From Bacteroidales bacterium (GTDB taxonomy: Bacteria; Bacteroidota; Bacteroidia; Bacteroidales; UBA932), in NCBI GenBank assembly GCA_016293535.1, contig JAEDEB010000007.1, positions 1 through 58,632 on the forward strand: 58,632 bases of DNA, in the 5' to 3' direction. Positions 52,693-58,632 of the stretch are shown here, in pieces. Below the pieces are notes generated by a model. That model did not search any database. It was not told the origin of the DNA and was given only the letters and a program-made list of their open reading frames with translations. The translations under genes and the position numbers were made by a program. Every line of letters starts with the position of its first letter. The first letter of the stretch is position 1.

Positions 52693-53703
52693 TTATCCTA
52701 TCACACCCTCGGAGATGAGGTATTCCGCAATCTGCACGGCATTGAGGGCGGCACCCTTCTTTATCTGGTCGCTGACGAGCCAGAAGGCGAGACCGTTAGG
52801 GTTGGAGATATCCTTGCGTATGCGCCCCACGAACACGTCGTCACAGTTCTCATGGAAGAGAGGCATTGGATAGACCTTGTTTGCGGGATCATCCTCGAGC
52901 TGGAGCCCCTTGCCGGTGCGGACAGCCTCCCTGAAGGCCTCGACGCTGACAGGCTCCTCGGTTTCAGCCCATATAGCCTCGCTGTGGCAACGCAGGCTCG
53001 GCACTCTCACGCAGGTCGCGCTTACCTCGCAGTCGGTGTGCATAATCTTCCTTGTCTCATTGTACATCTTCATCTCCTCCTTGGTGTAACCGTTGTCGGT
53101 AAAGACGTCGATCTGAGGAATGACGTTGAAGGCAAGTTGGTAGGCGAATTTCTCCACAGTGGGTTTCTCGCCCGCAAGCACCTGACGGGACTGTTCGAAG
53201 AGTTCCGCCATAGCCGCGGCTCCGGCTCCGCTTGCGGCCTGGTAGCTGCTCACATGGACACGGCGTATGTGGCTGATGTTCTCGAGAACTTGCAGGGCGA
53301 CCACCATCATTATGGTCGTACAGTTCGGATTCGCGATTATATTGCGGGGACGTACGAGTGCATCCGCGGCGTTGCATTCCGGAACTACGAGCGGGACATC
53401 CGGGTCCATTCGGAATGCGCTCGAATTGTCTATCATTATCGCGCCGTGACGGGTTATCGTGTCAGCGAATTCGCGGCTGGTACCCGCTCCCGCGCTGGTA
53501 AAGGCCACGTCAACGCCCTTGAAATCATCGTTATGCTGAAGAAGCCTGACTTCGATTTCCTTTCCGCGGAACTTGTACTTCGTTCCTGCGCTCCTTGCAC
53601 TTCCGAAAAGAAGAAGCTCGTCAACCGGGAAATTCCTTTCTTCGAGAACCCGCAGGAACTCCTGTCCCACGGCACCACTTGCACCTACTACTGCTGCTTT
53701 CAT
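52693..53703 (-). CDS. asd: aspartate-semialdehyde dehydrogenase
   Basis: NADP-dependent reduction of aspartyl phosphate to the semialdehyde, the branch point to lysine/diaminopimelate, threonine and methionine. The 336-residue product begins KAAVVGASGAVGQEFLRVL, has TSAGAGTSREFAD, DNSSAFRMDPDVPLVVPE and the catalytic cysteine in NPNCTTIMMVVAL near residue 130. ATG 53703 keeps the family start. Operon with metX. Confidence 0.96.
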   Translation of the reverse strand: MKAAVVGASGAVGQEFLRVLEERNFPVDELLLFGSARSAGTKYKFRGKEIEVRLLQHNDDFKGVDVAFTSAGAGTSREFADTITRHGAIMIDNSSAFRMDPDVPLVVPECNAADALVRPRNIIANPNCTTIMMVVALQVLENISHIRRVHVSSYQAASGAGAAAMAELFEQSRQVLAGEKPTVEKFAYQLAFNVIPQIDVFTDNGYTKEEMKMYNETRKIMHTDCEVSATCVRVPSLRCHSEAIWAETEEPVSVEAFREAVRTGKGLQLEDDPANKVYPMPLFHENCDDVFVGRIRKDISNPNGLAFWLVSDQIKKGAALNAVQIAEYLISEGVIG

Positions 53704-53751
53704 AAGATATCCTTTGTATAAAATATAGAACAACCGTCCGGCTGCGACCTG

Positions 53752-53782
53752 CAAACATATAAAAAAAGGATGATTTTCTCAA
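53752..53782 (-). promoter_or_regulatory. promoter of asd-metX
   Basis: On the minus strand TTG (53782-53780), 20 bases, then TATGTTTG (53759-53752). It overlaps the presumed 5' region of comF on the other strand. Confidence 0.55.
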
Positions 53783-53805
53783 TCAAAAGTTCATATCTTG
53801 GCACC

Positions 53806-54630
53806 ATGGATTTCAAGGACTATGTGAGAGCTCTCGGCGACCTGATTCTTCCGCGAAACTGCACCGTATGCGGCAGCCCCCTCGCCATAAGGGAGAGGCA
53901 ACTGTGCGGGGATTGTCTTTCCGACATTCCGCTTACCTATCACTGGGTCCTTCCCCACAACGCCATGGCTGACAGATACAACGGCCTAATCCAGCGGGAC
54001 CTCGATGCGGCCTTTGTCGAAGGGGATGGCGGCGGAACGGCCGGAAGCGGCGGGAAGGCGCTGCCATATCAATATGCAGCCGCACTTTTCTTCTACCGCA
54101 GCGGGTCCGGGTACAGGAACATCACCCGCTCCCTCAAATACGGCGGGAATATCGAGATGGGACGGATAGCGGCAAGGATGCTCGGAGAAAGAATCACCGG
54201 AACCAGGGAGTTCGGCGATGTGGAGGCGGTGGTTCCAGTTCCCCTTCACTGGACACGACGCCTCAGCCGAGGTTACAACCAGGCGGAGGTCATTGCGGAG
54301 GAACTAGCCTCGGTCCTCGGGGTTCCCTGCATCGCGGGTCTGCTGGAAAGGACAAGGAGGACGAGGACCCAGACGAAGCTCGGGATAGGTGCAAAGGGCA
54401 GAAACGTGGAGGGAGCCTTCCGTGTCAACGGAAAGACCGCCGGAAGGGTCGCCTGCGGACGCGCGACCGGAGGGGCAGATATCGGATCCGGGCGTTTCAG
54501 ACACATACTCGTCGTGGATGACGTGTTCACGACGGGGGCGACGGTAAACGAATGCCGCCGTGCACTGTGGCGCGCCCTGGGCAGCGGGGTGAGGGTCAGC
54601 GTTGCGACTCTGGGCTTTGTGGGAGAATGA
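53806..54630 (+). CDS. comF: ComF family phosphoribosyltransferase-like protein
   Basis: A 274-residue protein with the ComF layout: an N-terminal zinc-binding cysteine set (NCTVCGSPL and LCGDCLSD), SLKYGG near residue 110, VPVPLHWTRRLSRGYNQAEVIA near 140 and the PRPP loop ILVVDDVFTTGATVNECRRAL near 235. ComF proteins assist DNA uptake; they may act differently in Bacteroidetes. I prefer the ATG at 53806 (MDFKDYVRALGD); an ATG 12 codons upstream is open. The 3' end overlaps a small opposite-strand ORF. Confidence 0.9.
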   Translation: MDFKDYVRALGDLILPRNCTVCGSPLAIRERQLCGDCLSDIPLTYHWVLPHNAMADRYNGLIQRDLDAAFVEGDGGGTAGSGGKALPYQYAAALFFYRSGSGYRNITRSLKYGGNIEMGRIAARMLGERITGTREFGDVEAVVPVPLHWTRRLSRGYNQAEVIAEELASVLGVPCIAGLLERTRRTRTQTKLGIGAKGRNVEGAFRVNGKTAGRVACGRATGGADIGSGRFRHILVVDDVFTTGATVNECRRALWRALGSGVRVSVATLGFVGE

Positions 54631-54829
54631 ACATATCCTCCATCGGGACGCGGTAGTATCTGTGCATCTCTTCGGCCACGAGAGAGTTGGCCACGCCTAT
54701 CTTCCTTCCCTCACGCGAGGCTTTGCGTATCTCCCTGCGGCATATACAGTTGAGATAGTGTCTCCTGAGCCAGCTGAAATGGTCCGGATCATACAGGAAG
54801 GAGAGTGAGCTGAAATCTTCGATTTTCAT
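54596..54829 (-). CDS. small protein of unknown function
   Basis: A 77-residue ORF starting at ATG 54829 (MKIEDFSSLSFLYDPDHFSWLRRHYLNC). It is basic and aromatic with two close cysteines (NCICRR) and no membrane segment or known motif. It overlaps the 3' end of comF by 35 bases in opposite orientation. The sequence does not look like a mirror of comF, since most of it lies beyond that gene, so I consider it probably real. Confidence 0.5.
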   Translation of the reverse strand: MKIEDFSSLSFLYDPDHFSWLRRHYLNCICRREIRKASREGRKIGVANSLVAEEMHRYYRVPMEDMFILPQSPESQR

Positions 54830-54885
54830 TTCTTTAATCAAAAGGTTGCATCAGATTTGGATAAGATTCCCGCTATGTAATATGA

Positions 54886-55028
54886 AAAAAATAAGTTGCT
54901 TCAGATTTGAATAAGATTTCCGAGGTCAGATTTTCTTACGAAGAAGGAGCGTAGCCGTAGCTACGTGACTGATGAGGAAGGAAATATGGACCGGAAAGAT
55001 ATTCATAAGATGATGCAACTTATTTTTT
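54886..55028. mobile_element. 143-bp MITE-like element with terminal inverted repeats
   Basis: AAAAAATAAGTTGC at 54886-54899 is matched in reverse complement by GCAACTTATTTTTT at 55015-55028, a perfect 14-base terminal inverted repeat. Inside lies the hairpin CGTAGC-CGTA-GCTACG, and 54890-54980 is repeated at 13596-13686 with four changes. A degraded copy of the left end (GGTTGCATCAGATTTGGATAA) also lies just outside at about 54844-54864. No ORF is present. Flanking target duplication is not obvious. Confidence 0.75.
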
Positions 55029-55076
55029 GAAGATTACTATATTCCTGCGGGGTCTCAAAATTAGGGAATATCTTCG

Positions 55077-55084
55077 TATTTTTG
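55077..55084 (+). promoter_or_regulatory. putative -7 box of the PAP2 gene
   Basis: TATTTTTG ends only ten bases before the ATG at 55095, so the mRNA would have almost no leader. Confidence 0.4.
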
Positions 55085-55094
55085 GCCCTGGTTT

Positions 55095-56210
55095 ATGTAC
55101 AGAAAATTATCACTGCTTCTGCTTGTCTCTATCATCACCCTCTTCTCCGGCTGCTGGGTGAGCGCAGCTGCGCAGATTGCAAGTGCGGGAAAGCCTAACT
55201 TCGACAACGACATAAGGCTGATGCGCTTCAATTCCCTTCCCGACCACCATCTCCACTACGACGATTATCTGCAGTACTCCCCGGCCGTTCTGATGCTTGG
55301 ACTGAAGGTCTGCGGATACAAGGGCCGCAGCGACTGGGGCAGAATGCTGGCTTCTGATGCATTCTCAGTCGCGATAATGGCGGGAAGTGTGAATGCGCTC
55401 AAATATTCGGTCAAGAGAATGAGACCCGACGGTTCGCGCAGGAATTCCTTCCCTTCGGGACACACGGCCACAGCCTTTATGGTCGCGGGCATGCTCAACC
55501 ATGAATACGGATGGAGAAGCCCCTGGTGGGGATTCGCCGGATATTCGGTGGCGACCGTAACCTCCGTGGCAAGAATCTTCAATAACAGGCACTGGGCCAG
55601 CGACACCTTCGCCGGAGCCCTGATAGGAGTGGGGTCGACTGAACTCGGCTATTTCCTCAGCGACCTGATATTCAAGGACAGACATCTCTACGACGGATAT
55701 GAAAAGCCGGAATTCGGATACTGCAGCGCCGACAACCGCTACTGGAGCATACAGTTCGGATACAAGCGCCGTTTCGTGGTCGCTGCCGGCAAGGCTGCCT
55801 TAGCCGCATCCGAAATGCCATACAGGGGAAGCGGAATGAGTCTGAGCGCCGAGTTTCCGCTCATAGCCGGGTCTGGCTTCTGTGTGGAAGGAGATATGGG
55901 CTCGCTTCTTTTCAAGGACGGAAATTCGTTCAACCTCTATTCGGGGAAGGTCGGCATGTACTGGGCAAGGGACTTCGCAAAGGTGCTCGAATTCCAGGTC
56001 CAGACCCTCATCGGCTATGCCGGACACCGTAACGGCGGCGGCATCGACCTAAGCGCCGCGGCGTCGCTGAACCTCGTCACCGGGAACAACTACAAGCTCA
56101 GGGCTCTGGCGGAATGGGAAACCCTGAGCTGGGCAAGCAGGGAGGACTCCCTGGGTAAGCCCTACCTCAACTCCGTCCTCCTCGGTTTCAATGCCGCCTT
56201 CTTCTGGTAG
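55095..56210 (+). CDS. PAP2-family phosphatase with a C-terminal barrel-like domain
   Basis: A 371-residue exported protein (signal LSLLLLVSIITLFSGCWVSAAA). Residues about 40-195 hold the PAP2 phosphatase motifs KYSVKRMRPDGS, SFPSGHTATAF and SVARIFNNRHWASDTFAGALIG in order, so lipid phosphate or diphosphate hydrolysis in the periplasm is likely (for example lipid A 1- or 4'-phosphate or undecaprenyl diphosphate). Residues about 215-371 are unlike PAP2 and show alternating strand patterns ending NSVLLGFNAAFFW, resembling an outer-membrane beta-barrel end. The fusion is unusual. Confidence 0.85.
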   Translation: MYRKLSLLLLVSIITLFSGCWVSAAAQIASAGKPNFDNDIRLMRFNSLPDHHLHYDDYLQYSPAVLMLGLKVCGYKGRSDWGRMLASDAFSVAIMAGSVNALKYSVKRMRPDGSRRNSFPSGHTATAFMVAGMLNHEYGWRSPWWGFAGYSVATVTSVARIFNNRHWASDTFAGALIGVGSTELGYFLSDLIFKDRHLYDGYEKPEFGYCSADNRYWSIQFGYKRRFVVAAGKAALAASEMPYRGSGMSLSAEFPLIAGSGFCVEGDMGSLLFKDGNSFNLYSGKVGMYWARDFAKVLEFQVQTLIGYAGHRNGGGIDLSAAASLNLVTGNNYKLRALAEWETLSWASREDSLGKPYLNSVLLGFNAAFFW

Positions 56211-56341
56211 TCCCACTCCTTCCGCCGACGGCCTGCACTGTCCTCCGCCTGTAGGTCTGCACTGACGGCCGCCTGTGAGAGGGGTTGTGAATGAATATGG
56301 AAATCGTTACCTTCACGGCCCGTTGACAAACTGAACTGAAG
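56211..56341. other. 131-base gap without gene
   Basis: Between the PAP2 and antiporter genes. It has two loosely similar words (GGCCTGCACTGTCC and GGTCTGCACTGACG) but I see no clear promoter, hairpin or ORF. Confidence 0.5.
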
Positions 56342-58408
56342 ATGGAAAATCAATATGGACTGGCTCCCCTGCTCTTTGTCCTCGGAGCACTTCTGGTCGG
56401 AGCCCTTCTGAAACTGGTACTCAAGAAATCCCGATTCCCCTATACCGTCGGTCTTTTCTGCTTCGGACTGCTTGTCGGCGCCCTTTTCCGCAAAGGACTG
56501 CTCCCCGAGGAGGGACTGCTCGAAAGGGCTGTCTACCAAGCAGGAAACATCAACCCCGACACCCTGCTTTACGTATTCCTGCCCGTGCTGATATTCAGCG
56601 CGGCGTATGAACTCGATATCCATACCTTCCGCAAGACCTTCGTCAACTCGACCATACTCGCAATTCCCGGGGTCGTCATTTCCATGGGCCTGGTTGCCCT
56701 GATGATGATGGGCATATCCCTAGCGGTGCCGGAATTCGGAGGATGGAACTGGACCTTCGCACTGATGTTCGGCGCCCTCATCAGCGCCACGGACCCGGTT
56801 GCGGTCGTAGCCCTGTTGAAGGAACTCAATACAAGCAAACGTTTCTCCACCCTCGTGGACGGGGAATCCCTTCTCAACGACGGCACGGGCATCGTTCTGT
56901 TCATGCTCTTTTTCAGTGCATTCAGCGGCGAAGCCCCTCTGTGCAGCTCACCTGTCTTTGAATTCCTGATAGTGGCTGGAGGTGGTGCGCTGCTGGGCTA
57001 TATGCTCGCCGTAATGACCATATTTTTCGTCACCCGGCTCAAGGGAGACGAACTTGTGCAGAACAGCGTCATCATTCTTTCCGCATACGTGACCTTCATC
57101 CTCGCCCAGGGCTATCTCCATCTTTCCGGAGTGATAGCGCTCGTAGCCTTCGGACTGGAGATGACCTACCACGGAAAACTCCGTTTCAGCCCAAAGGCCA
57201 ACGAGTTCACTGAGAAGTTCTGGGACCTTGCGTCCTTCATAGCCAACACCCTCGTGTTCATAATAGTCGGCATCATCATCGCCGTACAGGTCAGGTTCAG
57301 CTGGACAAGCCTGGCTGTGATGGTCGGGGTATATTTCGGAGTCAATGTCATCAGGACCATGGTGGTGTTCCTTTTCTACCCCATTATGAAACGCTGCGGA
57401 TACGGTCTGTCCCGCCGCGAGGCGGTGATACTCAGCTGGGGAGGTCTGCGCGGAGCCCTCGGCCTGACCCTAGCCCTGATGGTCAGCGCGACCCTGAACA
57501 TCCCTGAGGACATACGCAACCAGATCCTTCTGATGACCGCCGGCGTAGTAGCCCTCTCTCTTACGGTCAATGCCACCACCATTCGCCGCATGCTCGAGAA
57601 ACTGGGACTTACCGAGGTTCCGGCAGCGAGGTCTTTCGTGGACCACAGCGTGCGCCACAGGGTAGATGAGGCCGCCCGACGCTATTTCGACAAACTCAAC
57701 TCGCGGGAAGCCTTCGCCGGAGCAGACTGGGACAGGGTCAGGAGCTTCCTGCCCGTGGAGGAAGCGGCTCCGGACATCTCCGCCTGCGACGGAGAAGAAC
57801 TGCTGAAGAATATCAGGATGACCATATACGGAACCGAATGCCAGCTGGTAAGACAGCTGTATGCTGACGGAACCCTTTCTGTGGACAGTTACCACAAGCT
57901 CATCAATTCGCAGGAGAGACATTTCGACAGCGACGGCGCCCTGCCCCTTTCCGACAGGAAATACATATTCCGTCTATTCGAGGATGGCAGATGGATGCAC
58001 TTCGTATGCAGGCATCCGTGGCTCCGCAGGATGCTAAAAAAGAAGATTGCGCGCAGAGTGGTGACACTCAGCGACATAGGCAGGGGATTCTTGAGCCTGC
58101 AGAGGGATTCGCAGGATGAGCTTGCCGCCTTGAGGAATGCGGACATCCCCGAGGAGATGAAGACGAAAATCTTCCCTGTACTGGAAGAGGAGATCAGGTC
58201 AAACATAGAAAGAATGAGGGTCTGCCTGGAGGAACTTGCCGCAAAGTGGCCGGAAGAATACTCTGAGGCTCTCACCGATAGGGCTGCCAGAATGATGCTC
58301 TGCAATGAGAGGCGCACCGTCAGGAACCTGACCTGGGACGGGGTGATGTCCCCAAAGGACGGGGAGCGCTGCGAAGACTCCATCGACTCCCGCGCGGAGC
58401 GTCTGTGA
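56342..58408 (+). CDS. CPA1-family Na+/H+ antiporter
   Basis: Inner-membrane cation/proton exchanger. The 688-residue protein has about 12 membrane helices in residues 1-425, with the core ALISATDPVAVVALLKEL near residue 150 (the conserved aspartate region), LVDGESLLNDGTGIVLF near 175 and ILSWGGLRGALGLTLALMV near 365. The last 260 residues are a helical cytosolic domain, probably regulatory, with no recognisable nucleotide-binding motif. It ends 72 bases before the tRNA-Leu gene. Confidence 0.93.
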   Translation: MENQYGLAPLLFVLGALLVGALLKLVLKKSRFPYTVGLFCFGLLVGALFRKGLLPEEGLLERAVYQAGNINPDTLLYVFLPVLIFSAAYELDIHTFRKTFVNSTILAIPGVVISMGLVALMMMGISLAVPEFGGWNWTFALMFGALISATDPVAVVALLKELNTSKRFSTLVDGESLLNDGTGIVLFMLFFSAFSGEAPLCSSPVFEFLIVAGGGALLGYMLAVMTIFFVTRLKGDELVQNSVIILSAYVTFILAQGYLHLSGVIALVAFGLEMTYHGKLRFSPKANEFTEKFWDLASFIANTLVFIIVGIIIAVQVRFSWTSLAVMVGVYFGVNVIRTMVVFLFYPIMKRCGYGLSRREAVILSWGGLRGALGLTLALMVSATLNIPEDIRNQILLMTAGVVALSLTVNATTIRRMLEKLGLTEVPAARSFVDHSVRHRVDEAARRYFDKLNSREAFAGADWDRVRSFLPVEEAAPDISACDGEELLKNIRMTIYGTECQLVRQLYADGTLSVDSYHKLINSQERHFDSDGALPLSDRKYIFRLFEDGRWMHFVCRHPWLRRMLKKKIARRVVTLSDIGRGFLSLQRDSQDELAALRNADIPEEMKTKIFPVLEEEIRSNIERMRVCLEELAAKWPEEYSEALTDRAARMMLCNERRTVRNLTWDGVMSPKDGERCEDSIDSRAERL

Positions 58409-58461
58409 GGCCTGCAGCTGCGCAGCGGGGCATGGCGGTGAAGCGGTTGCGAAAAAATGTC

Positions 58462-58469
58462 TATATTTG
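58462..58469 (+). promoter_or_regulatory. putative -7 box of tRNA-Leu
   Basis: TATATTTG, a full TAnnTTTG match, ends 11 bases before the tRNA 5' end, at the distance expected for a transcript starting just before the mature tRNA. Confidence 0.5.
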
Positions 58470-58480
58470 TAGGCATTCAG

Positions 58481-58564
58481 GCCCTGGTGGTGGAATGGTA
58501 GACACGAGGGACTTAAAATCCCTTGGCCCGAAAGGCTGTACGAGTTCGAGTCTCGTCCGGGGCA
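58481..58564 (+). tRNA. tRNA-Leu (anticodon TAA)
   Basis: GCCCTGG (58481-58487) pairs along all seven positions with CCGGGGC (58557-58563), discriminator A at 58564. The anticodon stem AGGGA/TCCCT encloses CTTAAAA, giving anticodon TAA at 58514-58516. A long variable arm follows, as expected for a class II leucine tRNA, then a T-arm with GTTCGAG. The 3' CCA is not encoded. It reads UUA/UUG codons. Confidence 0.95.
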
Positions 58565-58566
58565 CA

Positions 58567-58619
58567 ACAAGACTTTGTAAGTTGTTGATTTTCGAACACT
58601 TTACAAAGTCTTGTTTTTT
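58567..58619 (+). terminator. intrinsic terminator after tRNA-Leu
   Basis: ACAAGACTTTGTAA (58567-58580) pairs perfectly with TTACAAAGTCTTGT (58601-58614), followed by a T-run to 58619. The 20-base loop is longer than usual. Confidence 0.7.
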
Positions 58620-58632
58620 GTACCCCAAAATT

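Noticed and set aside
52105..53721. 538-residue plus-strand ORF
   Set aside because: It mirrors metX and asd, which have catalytic motifs and normal lengths; long antisense frames are expected in this GC-rich DNA.
58567..58614. Inverted repeat after tRNA-Leu as a phage or element attachment site
   Set aside because: The T-run after the stem explains it as a terminator, and no integrase or repeated tRNA end is visible before the window ends.

Overview
The window reads as a chromosomal segment of a GC-rich Bacteroidales bacterium, perhaps Alistipes/Rikenellaceae-like (the genus is inference). Supporting signs are the run rplM-rpsI-rpsB, a fused DAHP synthase/chorismate mutase, a SusC-like TonB receptor with an N-terminal carboxypeptidase-regulatory domain, DUF4876, DUF6850 and HmuY-type proteins, TAnnTTTG promoter boxes, and little use of Shine-Dalgarno sites. 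I see no rRNA, CRISPR array, IS element or phage gene. There is one tRNA, Leu(UAA), at the right edge.

Layout. 1-1821 (-): ribosomal operon rplM-rpsI-rpsB, with rpsB cut by the window edge. 2032-3246: a clearly AT-richer glycosyltransferase, probably acquired. 3256-5452: dusB and lpxK. 5403-8167 (-): orphan quinol:fumarate reductase cytochrome b, then tyrA and aroF-CM, separated by a strong terminator that touches the tyrA start codon. 8274-11734 (+): pyrH, frr, pheA and an aminotransferase. 11731-16818: pepP, hemW, a coiled-coil protein, a small membrane protein and a DUF3109 protein. 16820-22191: a degenerate M16 peptidase homologue, a TPR protein and a U32 protein. 22283-28058 (-): lipoprotein, prmC, ddl and PBP1A. 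28159-31665: topA, an Lrp/AsnC regulator and ispD. 31757-38262: the rod-shape operon mreB-mreC-mreD-mrdA-rodA followed by an NlpC/P60 hydrolase. 38283-39536: ahcY. 51655-53703 (-): metX and asd. 53806-58408: comF, a small ORF, a PAP2 protein and a CPA1 antiporter.

The most interesting region is 39691-51608, a tightly packed seven-gene operon behind a near-consensus Bacteroidetes promoter. It encodes a TonB-dependent receptor, a DUF4876 lipoprotein, a DUF6850 outer-membrane protein, two tandem gingipain-like (C25-like, caspase-fold) putative cysteine peptidases with HEAT-type C-termini, a papain-fold (C1-like) peptidase and a short HmuY-like lipoprotein. Porphyromonas gingivalis and Prevotella intermedia use cysteine proteases together with HmuY-type haemophores and TonB receptors to take haem from haemoproteins. 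I infer that this operon packs a similar protease-haemophore-receptor system into one transcript.

Other structure: a 143-bp MITE-like element with terminal inverted repeats at 54886-55028, most of which recurs at 13596-13686 where it supplies the last codons and stop of hemW; several minisatellites (22 bp in the pheA-aminotransferase gap, 30 bp at the U32 stop codon, 24 and 18 bp inside prmC); a structured leader candidate before rpsB; and repeated convergent gene pairs whose coding ends overlap.
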